DNA of 32,891 nucleotides, from contig NW_004457268.1 of assembly GCF_000313135.1 (NCBI RefSeq), positions 346,319-379,209 of the forward strand, read 5' to 3'. The position numbers and the translations under genes are program-made. Below, piece after piece: positions 1 to 10,983 of the stretch. Below the pieces are notes generated by a model. It was not told where the DNA came from and ran no database searches. It saw only the letters and a list, made by a program, of their open reading frames with translations. Source of the DNA: Acanthamoeba castellanii str. Neff. Its lineage: Eukaryota > Discosea > Longamoebia > Acanthamoebidae. Numbering within the stretch: position 1 is the stretch's first letter; every line of letters begins with the position of its first letter.

Positions 1-27
1 TCCCCGAGTGAGGAGTGGCGCGCGTAC

Positions 28-1543
28 AGGCAAACTTGAAGGTGGAGAGGCTCGTGGCCGGGTAGGTGAGCGTGAGCTTGTGGAGGATGGAGAAGGCCTG
101 GAAGGCGTGGGCGTATTCGGGTGGCAGAGCGAGCTGCTGGAGCTTCTCGCTGAAGCGCTTGGTGAGCTTGAGCAGAGCCCACATGTCCGGGAAGCCCTCC
201 GCCGTGCACAGCACCGTGATGAGGGATGCGTCGTTCCACTTGTACAGCACATTGGTCACCAGCCTGCATGCCCGCGCCCCCTCCCCGCGCACGTAAGAGA
301 GCGCGCCGGTGCTTTGACCTTTAAAGATGACCCATACGGTGGCCGTGGCCGCGGCCGTGCGCCCACGCGTGTCGTGCGGGCGCGGGTGCGTGCGGTTGGT
401 CGTGCGCGTGTGATGCTCGTACCGCAGGAGCTTGCCCAGGTCGTAGAGGTACCAGAGCTTGGTGCAGGCCATGCCCGCGAAGAACTGGCGATCGGACAGC
501 GCCTCCAGCGAGGCCAGAAAGTACCGCACCCCCTCCACGTTCGTCGGCACGGGCGACGTCGCTTCGCTGGACCCTCCCGCATGGCGTCCCCCTGCCCCGT
601 GGGTTACCAGGGACTTGGCCAGCCACAGCCCGATCGTATCTGCTCGACACGACACGACACGACACGACACGACACACAACACCATACACGCCGGAGTGAG
701 CAAGGATGACCACACCACGTCGACCAGGAACTTGGCACTGTGTGTGTCATGTGAGTGCGTGCGAGAGTACCGAAGAACTGGAGGCAGGCCACCACGTCGC
801 GATCGCTGGCAGAACCGCCCGTCCGCTGCTGCTGCTGCTGCTGCTGCCCAAGGTGGGGCATCGCGCCCTGCTCGAGGAGCTCCCGAAAGTCCCGCTGGCT
901 GGCCACGTCCGCCAGCCCCACGCACCCCGCCGGCATACGACCTGCTCGCAGCGAGGGGAAGGGGGAAGGGGAAGAAAGGGGGAATGCCATCAATGGTGGG
1001 GAAGAGGGGAAAAGCCAAATGAGGGGGGGGGAAGGAGGAGGTGAGCGAAGCGTCGACGGGGGGGGGGGAAGGAGGAGGAGGGACGGGACGGGGGACATGA
1101 GGAGGGTGGGGTGGGGTGGGTGGGGTTGTACATTGGAGAAGGGCGAGGTCGTGGAGGAGCTCGGGGCAGCCCGAGGTGAAGAGGTGAAAGCGGTGGCGGA
1201 GGAGGCGCCCCACCCCGAACTGCTGCTTGGTGCACTGCTCCTGCAGCAGGCGCACGTCCCCCTTGTTGTGGGCGGGGCCTTGCTGCAACTGCAGCAGCTG
1301 CTGCTGGGCGCCTGGGGCCACGGACTGCAGCAATCGCTCCACGACCCCCGCCGCCCACTCTCCTGCACCCCCGCTACCACCACCACCGCTCGTGGCCCCA
1401 CTACTGCCGCCCAAGGCGGCGAGCCAGGAGCCGGCAGAGGCCACCACAGAACCGAAGGAGGGCACAGTGCGGCCCCACCCCAGCTGCCCTCCGTCTTTGG
1501 ACGGTGGAGGAGGAGGAGGAGGCTGCTGGCGAGGACCCTCCAT
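28..1543 (-). CDS. Unidentified protein, N-terminal part (3' end outside window)
   Basis: I do not recognise this family. A consistent chain of four exons is seen on the minus strand: 1543-1132, 941-771, 639-423 and 263-28. All introns are GT-AG and phases match; the next donor (GTACGCG) lies at 27 and the gene runs off the window. About 345 residues are visible. The N-terminus starts [14 protein letters not shown] and is followed by a Gly/Ser-rich linker and Gln-rich helices. A seven-residue Gln run is encoded by CAG repeats near 830-850. The remainder looks all-helical and soluble (for example FGVGRLLRHRFHLFTSG, VEGVRYFLASLEAL, TNVLYKWNDASLITVL), as in ARM/HEAT-like folds, but no diagnostic motif is visible. 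No signal peptide or membrane segment is seen. The start is the first ATG after an AT-rich stretch. The coding call rests on long open exons with matching phases. Confidence 0.6.
644..676. repeat. (CACGA)n pentanucleotide repeat in an intron
   Basis: About six copies of CACGA lie in the intron between 770 and 640 of the unidentified minus-strand gene, ending right beside the acceptor. The same pentamer recurs in introns of several other genes in this window. Confidence 0.9.
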
Positions 1544-1894
1544 TGTTTGTTTTAGTTTTTTTTTTTGCATTTCTATTTGTATTTATGCTGTTTGCTTAGC
1601 ATTGGCGGGTGCAAAGCAGGAATTTCGCCGGTACCTGCTGGCAACGCGGTCACAGCCTGGCGGTGAGGCGGTCCTCCTGGTGCGCGGGTTGCTGGTGGTG
1701 CTGGGCGGGCGACGCGTCAAAGGAGCCGTGGCGTCCCACTCTGCAGTGGTGGTCGTGGTGGTGTACATCAGGATCACAATAGCCATGATGACGAGCCAAG
1801 GAGGCACGTCATGCTCCGACACCAAGCGCGAGGGTGGTGGCGGAGCGCGTCGTCATCACGGCGGCGGCGGCGGCGGCGGCGGGGACATGGCACG
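1544..1894. other. Intergenic: crotonase 3' flank and promoter side of the unidentified gene
   Basis: This 351-bp gap separates two minus-strand genes. It contains a T-rich run at about 1548-1590 (T10 preceded by TTTAG), just upstream of the start codon at 1543 in gene orientation, plausibly the promoter or 5' UTR. The GGC-rich stretch near 1855-1885 is simple repeat sequence just downstream of the crotonase stop codon. I see no convincing gene and no clear AATAAA on the minus strand. Confidence 0.5.
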
Positions 1895-3259
1895 CTACCC
1901 GGCAGCAAATCGGGCCGCCCCTGCTCGCATCTCCCGCTCGAGAGCGGGGAGGCTCTTGCGGAACTCGTTGCGCAAGGCCTCCTCAAGGCTCAGATCCCAC
2001 TGCTCGTAGGCCGACATCCGATCGCAGCGCAGACACAGCTCCGGGAAGGCCGCCAGGGACCGCGCCTGTGGCAAGCACGCACGCACGCAGCATCACCACA
2101 GCTGTACTGCAGTACACCTGTGGTAACTCGGAAAACGACGGATCACGTACGAGCTCAATGGCGGCCTGCTTTGCCTGACCTGAAGGTACGACGCGGTTCG
2201 CCAGGCCCGCCTGCAAGGCCTCCGCCGCTGAGACTGGGCGCCCGGTGAGAATCTTGCGCAGTGTGCGACACGGGCATATATGTGCGTGCGTGCAAGTTGA
2301 TCAGATCGATGGTTGGATAACTGCAAGAGAGACTGACATCTCGCATACCATGTCGAGAGCCCTGCTCATTCCGATCAGCCTCGGCAAGCGTACGGTGCCA
2401 CTGTCCACGCACGCACCACCCGCGAAGTGGTTAGCGCAATTGCGAAGAAGGGAGGTACGGCAAGCGACGAGGATGGCGGCACACCCGTCGATGAGTGGCA
2501 CACCCCAGCGCCTGCAGAATACGCCGAAGGTGGCGTCTTCTTCCACGACTCGCAGGTCGCACCAGCAAGCTGGGGGATTGGGGCGGCGTGTATCGTGTAT
2601 CGTGTGAAGGAGAGGAGAGAGGAGAGGAGAGAGGAGAGGAGAGAGGAGAGGAGAGAGAGCTCTGGTCAGCTGGCAGGACCGCCAAGACCAGTAGAGAGGG
2701 GCATACCCAGCTCCAGTCCACCAGCCACCGCGTATCCTGCCCCCTCCCCCCCAATGCGGATGGCGGTGATGGTGAACGAATGGTGGAACTCGTCATCAGA
2801 TTGGTGTGCGCCCGCCCAGCACAGAGAGTATTCTCACCGCCATCCGCCAAACAAAGGGTTGGGTTTGAAGGAGGCACCCGAGATGGCGGCGATGACGGGC
2901 TTAGAGAGGAGAAGGCGAGTAGGACCCATGGGTCCATCTCCGTGTGGCAGGAGCCGGTTGCGTCGGCTGCTCCCCTCCCTCTGGTCACCGCCTCCTGCCT
3001 CCTCCTCGCTTTCGCCAGGGCTGATGGCCTTGAGGTCGGCACCAGCGCAGAAAGTGCCCCCAATGCCGTGCAGCACCCCCACCTTGGCCCTCGGGTCGGC
3101 CTCGAGCTCCTCGCGCAGTGCCCGCGTGAGAGCCTCGGCCGTTGGTCGGTCCACAGCATTGCGGGCATGCGGGCGATTCAGGCCCACAACCACTACCCGC
3201 CCCTCGTCCACTCGCTCTACAACCACCAGCGGGCTCGGTTGGTTCTGTGCCGACGTCAT
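1895..3259 (-). CDS. Enoyl-CoA hydratase/isomerase (crotonase) family protein
   Basis: Six exons on the minus strand (3259-2878, 2736-2707, 2569-2485, 2400-2349, 2252-2151, 2065-1895) join in frame to a complete 273-aa protein, a normal crotonase length. The family uses an oxyanion hole to stabilise acyl-CoA enolates; members hydrate, isomerise or cleave CoA thioesters. Visible hallmarks are LNRPHARNAV (about 27-36), the first oxyanion-hole segment CAGADLKAI (71-79), and the second, AVAGGLELA (about 130-138), with its conserved Glu. These are followed by FGVFCRRWGVPLIDGGT and RLPRLIGMSRALDM, then ILTGRPVSAAEALQAGLANRVV. The RRWGVPLIDGG version lacks an obvious second catalytic Glu found in classical hydratases, so the exact reaction cannot be assigned. 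No clear targeting peptide is visible. Exon 2 is only 30 bp. The gene starts 260 bp from the divergent CABIN1-like gene. Confidence 0.92.
2609..2659. repeat. (GAGAGGA)n-like purine repeat in a crotonase intron
   Basis: A pure purine tract of repeated GAGAGGAGAG units fills part of the 2570-2706 intron. On the gene strand it reads as a CT-rich polypyrimidine tract. Confidence 0.85.
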
Positions 3260-3519
3260 TTTTTGAAATATCTATAAAACTGGTGCGTGGTTGAATTTTG
3301 TATTTCTTCGTCCGCAGACAACACTTTCACAAACTTTTCCCGCCAAAATTCCTCCGCAAGAAAGGCCAGAAGAAGTGATCCGATCGCAGGTGCCGCTGTC
3401 CCACCGGTGCTGTGCCAACAACTTGGCACGCAGCTAATCACGCACAACACCCAAAACATGGTATTAAACAAGTTGCTTTTGACTCCACTGCGCCTCATTT
3501 AATTACATCTATTCGTCGG
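3260..3519. promoter_or_regulatory. Divergent promoter between crotonase and CABIN1-like genes
   Basis: 260 bp separate the two start codons, which point away from each other. The segment is more AT-rich than its flanks and holds an E2F-like site (separate entry). No clear TATA box is placed for either gene. Confidence 0.6.
3335..3348. promoter_or_regulatory. E2F/DP-like site
   Basis: TTTTCCCGCCAAAA matches the E2F consensus (TTTSSCGC) and has A/T runs on both sides, which makes it nearly palindromic. It lies about 170 bp before the CABIN1-like start and about 75 bp before the crotonase start. Function is inferred from the motif only. Confidence 0.45.
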
Positions 3520-6500
3520 ATGCAGCTGCGCTTCAGGGCAGTGGATGAAGAGGCCGAGCCTTCGCCCTACGATAGTTCGGAAAATGAAGAGGCCAAGTGC
3601 CTCGAGCTTTACAAGGAGGCACTTGCTCTGCAAAGTGCTGGAGATGTGCGGGCCTCGAAGCTGCACTACAAACAACTTTTGCGCTCCCCTTTCCTCGCCA
3701 CCACGGTCCGTCCACGTTGCCTATGCGCGTTCTTGGAGGTGTGTGCGACTCACCGTCCCCTCGAATGCCCAACAGAGTCACGGTTCGAGCGCCAACGTGG
3801 CAGCGCTCAAGCTCCGCTACCTCTGCTTGAAGAACCTGGCTGACGTCAACGACGCCCAAGGAAACGCCAATGCTGCGCTCAAGTACTACGTGCAGGTAGG
3901 CCGATTAGCTACGTTTAGACGTGTGGTGTGTCGCGTGCGCGCGTGCGTGCAGAGGCAGTAGGCGAATTACTTGTAGCCTTAATGGCTCGTTCTCGTTCTC
4001 GTGTTCTCTTTCTCCCCCCCCCCATGTCATATATAGGCGCTGGACGTAGAGTCGACCGATGTGGCGGTGTGGTACCATGTTGGAAGCCTCGCTCGTCGCA
4101 CCCACCATACGGCGTTGGCCAGGCACGCCTTCGAACGGGCGCTGTCGTGCAATCCCAAGCACTGGCTCTCTCTCGAAGCTTTGCTCGAGGTACGGCCATT
4201 GCATAGCCGCCTCGGCCGCCCTCTGTAGCGCACCCGCCCACCACACACGTGTGTGTGTGGAGCCGCTTGTAGAGCGACCCATTCACTTTTTACACATGTG
4301 GGTGCACGCACGGCCCCCTCCGCGGCAGGTGGTTTTCGAGATCGGCGATCAAGCTGGCTGCCGGCGAATTTGTAAGCAGCTGCTCCAGCTGGACCCGGGT
4401 CACACCTCTGCGCTTGCTCTCCTCGGACAGCTTGCCTCTGTTCCTGACCTCACGTGCGAGAACAGCCTGCCTGCGGAACTGCGCACCAAGCGCAAGTGGA
4501 AGGGTGCACTCTCCCCGCTCCATGCTCCAGCCCGCCAACAGCTCATCCATTCGCCATTTCGATCACGCCCAACGTACCGCGCTACAGCACTACTCCTCTA
4601 ACCCTCATAAGGGGTTGCTCTACCGTTATCGCCACGCTGTCTGTCTGTCTGTCTGTTTGTCTGTCCGTCCGTCCGTCCCTCCAATAGAAGTAGCTACCGA
4701 GGAAGATCGAGGAGTCACCGCGCGCCCTTACGACATCGATGCCCTCACGTGGGAAGCCCTGGCGGGCTTGCTTCTGTCCATCTATAGGCTCGCTTCGCTC
4801 AAGTACGGACTTCCGGTCGCTTAGCCCGCGCGCACCCGCTTGCGGATGCACACTTCCATGCACAGCAGTGCTGTAACGTTATTCTCACGCTGGTGGTGTC
4901 TGCGGTGGGTCCACGTCGCAGCGGCTCGCTGAGTACGCCGGTCACGATAGTAAGGACGGCCCGCACGCTGGACAACCCCACCGCGGAGCCCCTTCCACAG
5001 GAGCCCACCACCTCCGCCGTTGTCTCGTCCGCGACGGACGACGTGAAGAGTCCGCCACCCCGCAAGCGCTCGCGTTTCAGCACCGAGCTCATGGGAGAAC
5101 GGAGGCAATCATCCCGCGTCAAGGACAAGTCCAAACCGGATGCTCCTCAACAAGACGCTCGCTTGGCCTCCCTCGCCTCGTTCTTCAGACAATGGAGCAG
5201 CTCGGCTCAGCAATCGTACGTCCTCCTCCCCCCGCCACCGCCACCACATGAGAAGTGTCATAGCGCACGCGAGCCTCATCTCTTCCCACAACACGCGCAC
5301 GCACCTCGCATAGTGACGGCGGTGTTCAAGAATTCCGGAAGGTGGCAGCAACAGATGTTTTCCCGCCTGCCCGAGCGGCCGAGACACGCTACGAATCGCA
5401 GGACGTGCGGTCATCTCTTGAACGGCGGCGAGGCGAAGAAGCAGATGCGGTGATTGAGTTCATACGACGGTGCGCGCCCCCGCAGGCCACTTTGTCTGTC
5501 CGGCAGGCAGCATTGACTCCTTACGACAGGTACGCCTCCGTCGGTGGCGGCAACAATCGAGGGATCATGGAGCTCATGCGCGCATGTCTGGTTTGGGCTT
5601 GCCTTGACCTGCCCGACACGGTGCCCTGGAACGCTTTGATCAAGGTAGCTCACACAACACCACCGGACTTACACGCGCCACGCGACACCTAGATCCTAAC
5701 GAACTGCGCAGGAACGATTGGTGGCCCTGCACCAAGGGGTCATTTCGCACTCTACGACTCCCCACCCGTCATGGGTGCCTGCTGCCGAAATTGCCTTTGA
5801 CCTCGCCCGCGGCGACCAGTCAGCGGCCAGCTCACGCTTCCTGGCCACCTGCCAAACGACCACCGACCACCTCTTCATGGATCAGCCATTCTTGGACTCT
5901 CTCGACGCGCGCCTTCTCACGCGCCTCTTCTGGCTGCGAGCTCGCGCCAGCGCTATGCGGTTCGGCTCCGTCTCCCTCCCCTCCCCTCCCCTCCCTCCAT
6001 CTGAGGCTTGCCCCTCCCCTCCCCATCATTGCATGCATTATTGTACAAAGGGGCCTTGCACGCACTCACGGCACCTCTCTCCCCCTCCTCCCACTCATTT
6101 AGTGGAGATGCCCAGGCCACCACCATGAATCTGCAAGCGTGCCGCACTCACTATGCCGAAGCAGTACTGGCTTCGTCGGGAGGAGGAAGAGGAGGCGAAC
6201 GGCACATTGTCGTCGCATACCTGTGCGTACCTCACACGACACACGACACACACGACACACACGACACACGTCGTGCACATGATGCCATATAGTGGCAATG
6301 TGATTCAAGGGGGGCTCACAACTCAAAACGGGCGGCGCCGATCGTCAGAGCGGAAGGGAGTGTGATCGATGAGGAGACCATATCCCGGGTGGAGGAGAGC
6401 ATTCGCAGCAAGGTGGACAAAGCGCACGTCTCGAGCGCCTTCCACGCGCGCAATTACCAGGAGGTGGTGCGCGTGTTGGGTCCCCGCCTGATGGCAGCCC

Positions 6501-9500
6501 CCGCCCCCAAACCCAACAACGCAGCGATGCCGCGGCAGGAGAGAATCTACCTGCTGGGTCTACTGGCCGAAGCGTACCGCGGCTGTGGCAACCCTCACCA
6601 GGCGCTCTTGTGCGGGCAAACGCTGTTGCACGAGACCGTCGCCGACCTGAGCAATCCCTTAGCCGACACTCGACAGGCCACCCTGTCCCTACTGGCCACC
6701 GTGCGCTCCGTCCCACCGGGCACCACATGGCTCACGCCGCTCATCCCCGACCTCAAGGAGCTCCTCCGCACTACTGCCCTCCAAGCCGCCGCCCACCCCA
6801 ACCGGTACACGCTCGCCCTCGTGTGCCGTGTGCCGTGTGCCGTGTGCCGTGTGCCGTGGCAGGTCTCTTACCGCACATTGGGTGGGCGCAGAGAGCTGGG
6901 AAGGGGCGTCACGGCGCTGGCCCTCTCGACCTACTTGTGCCTGCTGGAGCACGAGTCGGGGTCCGCCAGCAACCACCACCACCACCTGGTGGACTACGTC
7001 GCGGCGGCTCATTCCCAGCTTGCGCAGCTGGGTGCGTGCCGGCACGAAGATGGCGCCTTCCTCCGCTTGGCCATCCCGCACCTCTCTCACGTCCTGTCTC
7101 GTGAGGAGAGCGATCGCGCCACGGAACCGCGGACGAAGAGTACGGAGGAGGGCCGCGAAGAAGAAGAGACACGGAAAGCGAGCGAAGACGAGGAAAAGGT
7201 ACACCACCACGACCACGACCACGACCACCACCACCACCAAAACCAAACACCAACACTACCAACAGGGAAAGGAGGACGGGAGCGAGAGCGAGGAGATGAA
7301 GGAAGACGACGACGACGACATCGAGGAGGTGGAGGAAAGGGTCGAGGAGCAGCTGCTCCAGTGCCTCTACTGCCTCTACAACGTGCAGCTGTGCGACGCC
7401 AGGAAACTTGACTCCCACCCGGGGCGGGGCGGCCTCTTCTCGCCAGAGACCCCTGCCCAGGCTGCCGCTCTATTGCGCGCCATCCACCCCTTCATACGGC
7501 GCCCTGCCCGCCTCCCCGCCGCCCTCAAGGCCTCTGCCTTTGACGCCCTCCAGCAAGTGCTCCACCACTTCCCGCTTCCGCCGGCTTCCCTGTGTACGTA
7601 CAAACCCAACCCAACCTGCAATCCAACCTGCAATCCAACCTGCAGCCCAACCTGCAACCCAACCCAACTTGCGCACGGGTTGCAGACAAGGACGGGAAGC
7701 GGTGGGTGATGGCGGTGGTCAACGGGGAACCAGAAGCGTCAGCTGAGGCGCGGCCTCCGACCTATGGGACAGCGGCTGCCGTCGAAGGGGACTTCCACCA
7801 AGTCTACGAGAACCTCTACTTCCTGCTGGCCAAGTGCATGACGAAGAGGGAGCAGCAGCAGCAGCAGCAGCAGGAAGCAGCGGACAGCGCGAGCCGCGAG
7901 CGGAGCAAGGACAAGCAACTCCAGACGGCGTGGCTGTACAAGCAGGACCTCTTTGTCAACCCCAGTCGCGCATCCTCATGGGCAGCCCTGGGCAAGCACT
8001 ACGCACAAGAGCTCGAACAGCTGCTCGATGCCGCCTTGCCTTGGCAGCCCTGCCAGGATGCGCAGCTGCGGACCCGCGTGGCCAAGGTGCGTGCGATGCC
8101 CGTTCCCCTTGTCGCTCCTCTCTCCTCTCCTCTCCTCTCCAGCCGCTGCCACATGCGCTCTTCCCCCCCCCCGCCACACCCAAGAAAGCAAGCACCGCAA
8201 TCCGCACACCATCAGCTCAGTCAGCAGTCCAACCTTAGTCCGTCTACGGCGTATCGGCGTATCGGCGTATCGGCGTGTGCGTGTGCGTGTGCGTGTGCGT
8301 GTGGCACACAGTACTTTGGCCGCGCGGAGCGGTGCTTGGAGCAGGCCGTGAAGCTGGAGCCCGAACGCACCGGCGCACTGGAATGCCTCGGTGAGTTGAT
8401 CCTCAACGCTGTTCGCTTCCGCCGAGCCCTCCCCGCGTGGAGCGCCCACAAACGCGACTTTTGCCAACGCGCGCACTCGGCATATGAGCGCTTGCAGCGG
8501 CTCGGCCCCAGCTGGCGATACCTCTACTGGATGGCCAAGGTTCCTTCCTCCGCAACGTTGGCTGTCGTCCGGTTCTCTGGGGCGGACTACTCACCAGGCG
8601 GTGCCTGTGGACAGCTCGAGCGCAAGATGGGGGCGCCCGTCGGGAACTACCTGGCGCAGTTCAACGGGGCGCTGTGCCTGGTGCGCACCGAAAGCAAACG
8701 AGGCAATAACAAGTCGGAATGCCGGCAGCACGAGGCCGAAGTGCTCTACCAGCTCCATGGCTCCCGCCTCAAAGAGCTCTTTTCGCCGTCCCCCGATGTA
8801 CGTACCTATCCCCCTCACGCAGCTGCAGACATTCTTCTGCTTTTGCTTCGCTTCTTCAGGCGGGCGCCCCACTGACGGCCGTGCTGCCCTACACACGCGA
8901 CACACGCGACCGAACACACACGACACAACGCGACACACACACACTGAAGTACACGGCCATCGCCCAGTACATGTTTAGCGTAGCCCAGCAGCAGCAGTCA
9001 AAAGGCGCCAAGAAGGGAGGCAAAGCAGAGGAAGAAGGAGAGGCTGCAGACACCTCCGCCGAGGCAGCCCAGACCGGTCAAGAGCGACGCACGTTTCTCC
9101 TCCACGACGCCATGTCCGCTCTTGCTCGGCCACACCAAGTCTATGTCTACTTCCACAAATCCGTGTACCGCGTGCGTATCCCCTTACTCCACCCCACTCC
9201 CACTCCCACTCCCCACCCGCACCCCCACTCCCACTCCCCACCCGCACCCCAAACAAACTTCTGTCATCAACGGCATATCCGCATGCGCGGGATCTTGGAC
9301 TCACTTCCTGATCTCTTCCCGTGCCGGCGCGCCCATGGGCGGTGGTGGGTGGGTGGGCTGCTTTTAGCTGGCGTGGGCGTTGCGCGAGAGCGGGCGTGTA
9401 GAGGAGGCCAAGGCCCTACTGGGATCCATCTTCAGCGACAAGAAGCTCTCCAAGCAGCTCATCCAGGTGTGTCCTGCTCCCAGCTCTCGCCTCGCAACAA

Positions 9501-10795
9501 AACCTAACACCACCACGTCACACGCACCCCACCCCCCAAATTCGCCAATCCGGATTGGTTGGTCTCGGCTCGGATCCAGGTGTGGCGCGTGGACCTGGAC
9601 GGGCCTGGCAAATTCGAGGCCTACCGCCGCAAGTACCTCCTGCTCTTCAATGAGCTCCTCCGAGATACACGAGACGTCGACCGCTTGGAACTACTTGTGC
9701 TCAAACTCTTCAAGGACCCCATCCTCTCGCAACAACGCGATGTCCTCGTCGCCTCCTGCTCCTCCCTCGTCCAGGTTCGTCTTCTCTCTCCCTCACCGGA
9801 CCCAGCCCGTGGTCAGTGATGTGGACGCTCGCACACGCACACCAACTCGTCCCGCCCTTTGCAGGCCCTCGCCGAGCGTATCCGAGAGAAGTGGTCTAGC
9901 CACGAAGACAATCCACAACCCCTACTTCCGCCGACCGCCACAACACCGATAGACCTCACATACGACTCCCCACCGTTATCGCTATCGCAGGGTACACTTA
10001 TGACACATGACACACACGACACACACACGACACACTCGCGACACGCACGCGCGCCCCACACGATGCCCGAAGCCTTACGGATTGGCTTGGGGGGGGGGCA
10101 GACGAGGTGAAGACTTGGCTACGGCGCAGCTACGATGCCTACTTACACGCGCTGAGCGCCTTCGCTCGGCCAGGAGGCCTTCCGAGGGAGGAGGGCGCGG
10201 CGGACCAAGAGGCGGAACAGAAGCTTGGTGTCGATCGCATGCTGGTGCGTTCCTTCCAACTCTACCGGCTGGCCCATTCCCACACCATCCCCGGCGATGC
10301 CGATGGCTGGAGCGCGAGCCAGGTCGCTTCCTTTTGCCAGAAGGCCTTCAAGGTACCACCGCCACCGCACCTCCCGTCAGCGCCGTAATGCAGGGAGGTT
10401 GCTTCCTGCGCGGTGGGGCACAACAAACAAACAAACAACCACACAAACAAACAACCCACAACTCACCCACCCCGCCCGTCTAGACCCGCCCGCCAAGGAA
10501 AGTGGGCGCAGAGGACGAGGAAGCCCGGGACTACTCAAACAGGCAACGCGCCGACCCCTCTGACCACCAGCAGCACCAGAGGCAGGACTACCATCTCCTC
10601 GACGAGTCCCTCGACGTGTCCCAGGGACCTCCGCTTTTGGTGCCCCCCACTCCTGACCTCCCGCGCCCCGCCGACCTCCGCAAGAAGGCCGCACGCCGCC
10701 CCAAGCCCACCTTTCCCGACCTCCCGCCTCTTTCACCCTTCCGCGCGCCTCCCGCCGCCAGTTCGTCGACATCCGCGGCCACCACCGATTCGTGA
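3520..10795 (+). CDS. CABIN1: CABIN1/Hir3-like TPR scaffold of the HIRA histone chaperone complex
   Basis: Twenty-two exons join in frame to 1632 aa: 3520-3705, 3776-3895, 4037-4189, 4329-4503, 4688-4802, 4922-5215, 5314-5644, 5712-5959, 6103-6222, 6310-6804, 6904-7198, 7266-7593, 7686-8086, 8312-8539, 8615-8797, 8860-8880, 8950-9171, 9368-9466, 9580-9774, 9865-9991, 10102-10352, 10484-10795. In animals and yeast the family scaffolds HIRA and UBN1 for replication-independent H3.3 deposition. N-terminal TPR helices are clear (ALKYYVQALDVESTDVAVWY, LARHAFERALSCNPKHW). A basic RSRF...RRQSSRV patch follows at about 290-310. The family-typical QCLYCLYNVQL, QDLFVNPSRASSW and WALRESGR segments come later, then an acidic/Pro-rich tail. 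Length resembles yeast Hir3 and is shorter than human CABIN1. Exon 16 is only 21 bp. The ATG at 3520 is the first fitting start; an earlier in-frame start is possible. Confidence 0.87.
6232..6270. repeat. CACGACA-type repeat in a CABIN1-like intron
   Basis: ACACGACACAC units fill most of the short intron 6223-6309. Similar stretches occur in the introns at about 8893-8942 and 10001-10035 of the same gene. Confidence 0.85.
7607..7672. repeat. Tandem repeat of an 11-12 bp unit (CCAACCTGCAA)
   Basis: Five to six imperfect units lie in the intron 7594-7685 of the CABIN1-like gene, extending almost to the acceptor. Confidence 0.85.
8246..8301. repeat. (GTATCGGC)n followed by (GTGTGC)n repeat
   Basis: Three GTATCGGC units pass directly into four to five GTGTGC units just before the acceptor at 8311 of the CABIN1-like gene. 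Confidence 0.8.
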
Positions 10796-10983
10796 TCTGC
10801 TCGTCGCGGGCTGGTACAGAACAACAACAGCAATAACACTGGAGTGCGAAAACACGCTACTGCCCGTGCCAGTAGTAGTACTGGCTAATGGAGAGAATGA
10901 GGAGGCGCATCTGTGCCGCTGCATGATCTCTTCTGTTGCTCTGTAATGCTCGACGAGGCCTCTCGTACAGTGCCGTGCCGATC
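10796..10983. other. Convergent intergenic gap
   Basis: 188 bp separate the stop codons of the converging CABIN1-like and DoxX-like genes, so both 3' UTRs must be short or overlap. No clear poly(A) hexamer is seen on either strand. Confidence 0.5.

Noticed and set aside
639..770. A small extra exon near 690-730 in the unidentified gene (FLVDVVWSS)
   Set aside because: No acceptor gives the right phase; splicing 771 directly to 639 keeps the frame and gives a sensible junction (LQFFDTIGLWLA).
7260..7420. A frameshift in the CABIN1-like gene where the frame appears to switch
   Set aside because: A short intron (7199-7265) with a proper donor and acceptor explains the switch, and the reading phase is kept.
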